DNA of 10,513 nucleotides from Lachnospiraceae bacterium (GTDB lineage Bacteria > Bacillota > Clostridia > Lachnospirales > Lachnospiraceae): the NCBI GenBank assembly GCA_003488965.1, contig DNJW01000241.1, positions 421 through 10,933 on the forward strand, read 5' to 3'. This document shows positions 6,619-10,513 of this stretch, in pieces; the first letter of the stretch is position 1; each line of letters opens with the position of its first letter. A model generated the notes under the pieces. That model was not told the DNA's origin, did not search any database, and saw only the letters and a list, made by a program, of their open reading frames with translations. The position numbers and the translations under genes were made by a program.

Positions 6619-7224
6619 CTATTTCCAGCCGCTTTCGTAAGGCGAAAGTTCAAAGCGGATAAAATATCCTTTGTCGTGTTCACATACCGGACATTTCTCC
6701 GGCACTCTCTGCCCTTCAAAAACATAGCCGCAGTTCAAACACATCCATGCCGCTTTTACGTCGGAGACAAACAGCTTATTCTGTTCCAGGAGCTCCGCCA
6801 GGCGCCCGAAACGGTCCCCGTGGATTTTTTCGATTTCCGCTATTTTATGGAAGGACGATGCAACGCTTAAAAAACCCTCCTCTTTTGCCTTATCGCCAAA
6901 CGCCTTATAAACCGGGTCATGCTCCTCGTATTCGTTGTGCTGGGCCGTGCGTAAAAGTTTTGCCACATCATCTGCCAAATCCACCGGGTATCCTCCGTCC
7001 ACATGTATCGTCTCTCCCGCCAGTTCTTTCAAGTGATTATAAAATACTTGCGCATGCTCCTTTTCCTGCTCCGCCGTATAGCGGAAAACAGCGCTGACCA
7101 CATATAGGTTTTCCTTCTTCGCCTGCTGGGCAGCAAAAGTATACCTGTTTCTCGCCTGGCTCTCCCCGGCGAACGCCCTCATCAGATTATCCTTTGTTTC
7201 GCTGTTTTTAAATTCTATTCCCAT
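6619..7224 (-). CDS. rbr: Rubrerythrin
   Basis: A non-haem iron peroxidase of anaerobes that reduces hydrogen peroxide to water in the cytoplasm. The 201-residue product has an N-terminal ferritin-like four-helix domain (about 1-145). Its diiron ligands appear as E21 (ESQARNRY), E54 and H57 (EKEH), E98 and E101 (NEYEE), and E132 and H135 (EKIH). A C-terminal rubredoxin domain follows, with C162-x2-C165 and C178-x2-C181 for the FeS4 site. The length and domain order are those of classical rubrerythrin. The start at 7224 has a strong AGGAGG 6 nt upstream. The thioesterase gene ends 65 bp upstream. I see no clear promoter or PerR-like palindrome in that gap, so the two genes are probably co-transcribed. 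Confidence 0.96.
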   Translation of the reverse strand: MGIEFKNSETKDNLMRAFAGESQARNRYTFAAQQAKKENLYVVSAVFRYTAEQEKEHAQVFYNHLKELAGETIHVDGGYPVDLADDVAKLLRTAQHNEYEEHDPVYKAFGDKAKEEGFLSVASSFHKIAEIEKIHGDRFGRLAELLEQNKLFVSDVKAAWMCLNCGYVFEGQRVPEKCPVCEHDKGYFIRFELSPYESGWK

Positions 7225-7289
7225 CCTGAACCTCCTGTATGATTTTTTCCGTTCCTGTCATACATTCTGTCCAGTTTCTCCCTATTTAA

Positions 7290-7715
7290 TCATTCTTCCT
7301 CTTCATTTTTCAGTCCGATTTTCAAAACATTATGCAGTTCGGGAAACTGCTTTCGCAAAGTTACCGGACTTCCTTCCTCGCTCAAAAAGCAATGTCTGGA
7401 TTCTCCCGTTGCCACTATATTTTCCGTATAAATATCTTTCATGAGATATTTCAAGGTCAGTTTAATGCCGTTATAATCTTTCACCTCAATCTCTACCCGG
7501 ATACGGTCATTAAAGGTGGTGGTTTTCCTATATTCACATTCTACACCTATGACAGGGGAAATAATACCGCACTCCTCCATTTTGTCATATCCCCATCCTA
7601 TCTGCTGCATAAAATCCACTCTGGCCTCTTCCATCCAGCGGATATAATTGGAATGATGGGTAATGCCCATCTTATCCGTTTCGTAAAATTGTACTTTATG
7701 AATATATGGTTTCAT
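7290..7715 (-). CDS. Hotdog-fold acyl-CoA thioesterase (YbgC/4-hydroxybenzoyl-CoA type)
   Basis: A 141-residue single-domain hotdog protein that likely hydrolyses an acyl-CoA thioester. The N-terminal motif YETDKMGITHHSNYIRWMEE (11-30) matches the family active-site pattern YxTDxMGxxHHxNYxxWME, with D14 as the catalytic Asp. The remainder fits the beta-sheet part of the fold, for example the FNDRIRVEIEV segment. The C-terminus is acidic (KNEEEE). The substrate cannot be read from sequence. The ATG at 7715 has AAGGAGG (7725-7731) 9 nt upstream. The gene follows a foldback element whose edge seems to supply part of its promoter, and it is probably co-transcribed with rubrerythrin 65 bp downstream. 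Confidence 0.88.
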   Translation of the reverse strand: MKPYIHKVQFYETDKMGITHHSNYIRWMEEARVDFMQQIGWGYDKMEECGIISPVIGVECEYRKTTTFNDRIRVEIEVKDYNGIKLTLKYLMKDIYTENIVATGESRHCFLSEEGSPVTLRKQFPELHNVLKIGLKNEEEE

Positions 7716-7737
7716 AATCAGCTGCCTCCTTGTCTAT

Positions 7738-7747
7738 TTATCATATA
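7738..7747. repeat. Left direct repeat, probable target-site duplication
   Basis: TTATCATATA here is repeated exactly at 7963-7972 on the other side of the foldback element. The left copy is 2 nt from the element end. Confidence 0.5.
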
Positions 7748-7768
7748 TTTAGTCAATTGCGAAATCAA
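7740..7768 (-). promoter_or_regulatory. Hybrid promoter for the thioesterase gene, -35 inside the foldback element
   Basis: On the minus strand TTGATT (7763-7768) and TATGAT (7740-7745) are 17 bp apart, matching 4 and 5 of 6 consensus bases. The -35 lies at the terminal repeat of the foldback element and the -10 lies in the flanking direct repeat. Transcription would start near 7733, just before the ribosome binding site. Confidence 0.45.
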
Positions 7769-7962
7769 TAAATTTGCTGAATATTCTGACAATATATTCC
7801 CTGAAAATCCTTTTTGTGCCATGGAACTGCGACCATAAAACGTGAGGACCTCTGTCCGAACGTTTTTGCCTTACTGGGCGCAGTGAAATGTCCGGCACAC
7901 TTGGATTTTCAGGAAATATATTGTCAGAATATTCTCACAGCTTAGAGTTTCGCAATTGCCTA
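7750..7962. mobile_element. 213-bp foldback element (MITE-like), no coding capacity
   Basis: The ends are 15-bp inverted repeats, TAGTCAATTGCGAAA (7750-7764) and the complement of 7948-7962, with one mismatch. Inside, 7779-7810 and 7903-7934 are complementary at 31 of 32 positions. Further in, TGTGCC/GGCACA (7815-7820, 7894-7899), ACTGCG/CGCAGT (7826-7831, 7879-7884), AAAACGT/ACGTTTT (7837-7843, 7860-7866) and GGAC/GTCC around the CTCT tip (7846-7857) continue the stem. The whole element can therefore fold into one long hairpin. A 10-bp direct repeat flanks it, as expected after transposition. It fills most of the 265-bp gap between two genes and encodes nothing. A structured RNA or a terminator of the alpha-galactosidase gene are other possible roles. 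Confidence 0.65.
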
Positions 7963-7972
7963 TTATCATATA
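7963..7972. repeat. Right direct repeat, probable target-site duplication
   Basis: TTATCATATA follows directly on the right end of the foldback element and equals 7738-7747. Confidence 0.5.
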
Positions 7973-7980
7973 GCTAAAGT

Positions 7981-10212
7981 TTACTGCGTCTCCTTTACTG
8001 CCGTAAGAACAAAAATCCTGGAATCAAAATCGCCGGCATAGCCTTCCGAAACCGCCCCTTCCCCGGAAGTATAATCCGTCGTTATCAGCCCCACATTCAT
8101 CAGCTCGTCCCCAAAGTAATATCCGTCTCTACCCTCAATTTTATAACGGTATTCTTCCTTCAGTCCCTGCAGCTTTATCCTTGTATACGGCATATTCGCC
8201 CCGCTTAAGATGCGGTACCAGCCTGCCACTGCCACTGTCTGCTCCTCATTTACCGAGATCCATGCGGCCACATTTCCCTCAAAAGGACTGCATAAGCGGT
8301 AAAAATTTCCAAACTGCAGCACTTCCCGGTATTCTTTCATAAATCGTATCTGTTCTTTCACTTGTTCCTGTTCTTCACCTGTAAGCTTGTTCAAATCCAG
8401 TTCATAGCCAAAGGTTCCGAAAAACGCCACATTGGCCCTGGTATGCAGCGGGGTATTACGGTATACCTGATGATTCGGCACTACGGATACATGGCTCCCT
8501 ATGCTGCTTATGGGATAGCAGAAAGAAGTCCCGTACTGAATCTTCAGCCTTTCTGCCGCATCCGTATCGTCGCTTGCCCAGCCCTGAGGCGCATAATACA
8601 GCATTCCCGGATCAAACCTTCCGCCGCCGCTGGCACAGGATTCAAACAATACCTTAGGAAATTTGGCCGTCAGCCTGCTGTACAAATCATATACCCCTAA
8701 AATATATCTGTGGAACACTTCCCCCTGACGGTCTGACGGAAGAGATGCCGAATAGCATTCGGTAATGCTGCGGTTCATGTCCCACTTTACATAAGAAACC
8801 TTGGCCCCTTCCAGTATTTTTTCCATCATGCCGTAAATCCTGTCCACCACTTCCTTACGGGAAAAATCCAATACATACTGAAATCTCCCATGGGAACTGT
8901 GGCGTCCCGGCGTTTCGATAATCCAGTCCGGATGTTCTCTGTACAAATCGGAATCCTTGTTCACCATCTCCGGCTCAAACCATAAACCGAACTGCATTCC
9001 CAGCCCTTCGATTTTCTCCGCCAGTCCTTTGATGCCGTCTGGAAGACGCTCCGGGTTCGCCACCCAGTCCCCCAGTCCTGCACGTTCATGGCTTCTTTGA
9101 CCAAACCATCCGTCATCCAGCACAAAAAGCTCCACGCCGCATTCTTTTGCCTTTTTTGCGATTTCCAGCAGACGTTCTTTTGTAAAATCAAAGTAAGTAG
9201 CTTCCCAATTATTAATCAATATCGGTCTGGCTTTATCCCTCCAATATCCTCTTGCCAGCCGTTTTCCGTACAGCTTATGGAAAATACGGCTCATGCCGTT
9301 CATTCCTTCCAAAGAATAAACCATCACCGCCTCCGGTGTCTGAAAACTTTCCCCTGTCTCCAGCTTCCAGTCAAAGCAAGACGGATTGATTCCCAGAAGA
9401 ATCCTTGTGGTATCCTGTGTATCCACTTGTGCCTGTGCCAGAAAGTTACCGCTGTAAACCAGACTGAATCCTATTGTTTCCCCCTGAAATTCATCGGCAG
9501 AAGGACGTTTCAGCACAAGAAACGGATTGTGTTCATGAGAAGAATGCCCTCTCATGCTCTCCACCGCCTGAATACCTTGTTCCAGCCTTCTGATTTTCAC
9601 ATGCCTTTCCCTTGACCATGCGCCGGAAAACTGTACCCAGTCATAACCGGAATCCGGCAAATCCAGGCAAAGACTCATTGCCGTCAGCAAATGCACCGCT
9701 TCTTTCCCTTCATTTATAAATTTTGCACTTCTGGCAATAGCTCCCGTTTCAAAAACCGTATACAAAAGCTCCAGACGGATATCCGATACCAGATCCTTTA
9801 AACGGACAATCAGAGTCACCGCCTCTTCCGGAGTCTCCGTATAGGTTGCTGGAAGCCCCTCCAGTTCCGGCTTTCCATAGGCAATGGAATAATCCTGAAA
9901 CCGGAAATCCGAAATACGGCTTCCGTTTTCCTGCAGAATTTCTACTGCCGGACGGCGGAAATCAGTGGTTCCGTACACCCCATACTCTTGCCTGATATGT
10001 TCCAAAGAAAATAGTTTCTCATCATCCAGCAGATAAGATGCCATAGGCCGTGACATCATTTCCAAAAGATAGGAATAATCCTTGTCCGCATTTATTCTTC
10101 TTCCAAAATAAAGCTGCCCCAGATGCCCGTTGGGCAAAACCTTCATAATATAACTGACGTTATCATTATACAAATGAAATATTTTCGTTTCATCCTGATA
10201 TATGATATGCAT
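7981..10212 (-). CDS. aga: GH36 alpha-galactosidase
   Basis: This enzyme removes terminal alpha-1,6-galactose from melibiose, raffinose, stachyose and related plant sugars. The 743-residue product shows the GH36 layout: an N-terminal beta-sandwich (to about 325), a catalytic barrel (about 330-640) and a small C-terminal beta domain. The nucleophile is D478 in VKWDMNR and the acid/base is D548 in GWASDDTD. ILINNWEATYFDF (331-343), FVLDDGWFG (363-371), GLWFEPEMV (409-417) and FESCASGGGRFD (523-534) are family motifs. No signal peptide is seen, so it is probably cytoplasmic and acts on imported sugars. The ATG at 10212 has GGAGGA 8 nt upstream and matches the family start (MHIIYQDETKIFHLYN). An in-frame ATG at 10281 also has AAGGA upstream and would add 23 basic residues. 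Confidence 0.94.
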   Translation of the reverse strand: MHIIYQDETKIFHLYNDNVSYIMKVLPNGHLGQLYFGRRINADKDYSYLLEMMSRPMASYLLDDEKLFSLEHIRQEYGVYGTTDFRRPAVEILQENGSRISDFRFQDYSIAYGKPELEGLPATYTETPEEAVTLIVRLKDLVSDIRLELLYTVFETGAIARSAKFINEGKEAVHLLTAMSLCLDLPDSGYDWVQFSGAWSRERHVKIRRLEQGIQAVESMRGHSSHEHNPFLVLKRPSADEFQGETIGFSLVYSGNFLAQAQVDTQDTTRILLGINPSCFDWKLETGESFQTPEAVMVYSLEGMNGMSRIFHKLYGKRLARGYWRDKARPILINNWEATYFDFTKERLLEIAKKAKECGVELFVLDDGWFGQRSHERAGLGDWVANPERLPDGIKGLAEKIEGLGMQFGLWFEPEMVNKDSDLYREHPDWIIETPGRHSSHGRFQYVLDFSRKEVVDRIYGMMEKILEGAKVSYVKWDMNRSITECYSASLPSDRQGEVFHRYILGVYDLYSRLTAKFPKVLFESCASGGGRFDPGMLYYAPQGWASDDTDAAERLKIQYGTSFCYPISSIGSHVSVVPNHQVYRNTPLHTRANVAFFGTFGYELDLNKLTGEEQEQVKEQIRFMKEYREVLQFGNFYRLCSPFEGNVAAWISVNEEQTVAVAGWYRILSGANMPYTRIKLQGLKEEYRYKIEGRDGYYFGDELMNVGLITTDYTSGEGAVSEGYAGDFDSRIFVLTAVKETQ

Positions 10213-10220
10213 CCTGAATT

Positions 10221-10226
10221 TCCTCC
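10221..10226 (-). promoter_or_regulatory. Ribosome binding site supporting the alpha-galactosidase start at 10212
   Basis: GGAGGA on the minus strand lies 8 nt before ATG 10212. A competing AAGGA (10291-10295) lies 9 nt before the in-frame ATG at 10281, so the choice rests on family homology as well. Confidence 0.55.
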
Positions 10227-10309
10227 GTCCCGCTTCGATTTTTCTCCATGCCGATTTGTCCTTTTTGACCAAATACCGCATGATACATATTCCTTCAAAT
10301 GTTATTTTT

Positions 10310-10337
10310 ATTATAAACAAATCCGCCGGAAATGCAA
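10310..10337 (-). promoter_or_regulatory. Promoter of the alpha-galactosidase gene
   Basis: A perfect TATAAT (10310-10315) on the minus strand is preceded 16 bp earlier by TTGCAT (10332-10337), a poor -35. A weak -35 fits a promoter that needs an activator. Transcription would start near 10303, which excludes the in-frame ATG at 10320 as a start. Confidence 0.55.
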
Positions 10338-10346
10338 TAGCCCCCG

Positions 10347-10362
10347 CTGTTTCGAAAAACAG
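10347..10362. promoter_or_regulatory. Palindromic candidate operator upstream of the alpha-galactosidase promoter
   Basis: CTGTTTCGAAAAACAG consists of 6-bp inverted arms CTGTTT/AAACAG around CGAA. It is centred about 50 bp before the predicted transcription start, where an activator would bind. The regulator is not in the window. A short hairpin ending an upstream gene is a less likely reading. Confidence 0.35.
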
Positions 10363-10427
10363 TCAAAATGTTATATTTTCACCGCCCACATTCCTTGGCA
10401 GAACATCTTTTTTTGCTAAAATATACT

Positions 10428-10449
10428 TAGGCGATCGCAAAACTCTGAT
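10428..10449. repeat. Sequence resembling the end of the foldback element
   Basis: TAGGCGATCGCAAAACTCTGA from 10429 matches the right end of the 7750-7962 element, read inward, at 17 of 21 positions (TAGGC-AT-GC-AAACTCT are shared). The similarity stops after this point. It may be one end of another element whose other end lies outside the window. The rest of 10363-10513 shows no gene and only a small palindrome, CAATT/AATTG at 10454-10466. Confidence 0.4.
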
Positions 10450-10513
10450 TTTCCAATTACGAATTGTGCAGTTTGTATATTCCATAAGCAGACCCTTGAT
10501 TACCGTCGGTACT

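Noticed and set aside
7750..7962. CRISPR or ordinary Rho-independent terminator in the inverted repeat between aga and the thioesterase gene
   Set aside because: There is no repeat-spacer periodicity, and the structure is far longer than a terminator, with terminal repeats and flanking duplications.
10282..10320. Alpha-galactosidase start at ATG 10320
   Set aside because: It overlaps the TATAAT box and lies before the predicted transcription start.

Overview
The window looks like chromosomal DNA from an anaerobic Clostridia species, most likely Lachnospiraceae. The support is a class III (oxygen-sensitive) ribonucleotide reductase, a rubrerythrin, a Clostridia-type long PyrF, small Lachnospiraceae-style membrane proteins, AGGAGG-type ribosome binding sites and moderate GC content. 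This is recognition of families and style, not a database result. All ten genes lie on the minus strand, so the region reads from right to left. I see no tRNA, rRNA, CRISPR array, phage gene or transposase gene.

Right to left, the layout is as follows. A GH36 alpha-galactosidase (7981-10212) has its own promoter and a palindromic candidate operator. A 213-bp foldback element (7750-7962), flanked by 10-bp direct repeats, looks like a non-autonomous mobile element (MITE). Next come a hotdog acyl-CoA thioesterase (7290-7715), whose promoter seems to be partly supplied by the foldback element, and a rubrerythrin (6619-7224). A TPR lipoprotein (5462-6511) follows. Then comes nrdD (2892-5276), encoding an anaerobic ribonucleotide reductase with a redoxin domain fused to its C-terminus, preceded by a strong promoter and tandem NrdR boxes. 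After a Nudix-fold protein with a damaged Nudix box (2424-2822) comes a pyrimidine operon, pyrF (1368-2291) and pyrE (647-1321). The operon continues into two small membrane proteins of unknown function (465-617 and 63-401) and ends at a long terminator-like hairpin (6-62).

Functionally, pyrE and pyrF encode the last two steps to UMP. NrdD makes deoxynucleotides without oxygen and carries its own CxxC reductant, but no nrdG activase gene lies beside it. Rubrerythrin handles peroxide. The alpha-galactosidase releases galactose from raffinose-type sugars. The thioesterase and lipoprotein have no obvious link to these pathways.

The most interesting non-coding signals are the foldback element with its hybrid promoter, the pyrF leader with two perfect helices that overlap as a pseudoknot or switch, a 38-nt leader segment shared by pyrF and the lipoprotein gene, and the tandem NrdR boxes. 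I found no convincing new defence or mobile system beyond these.
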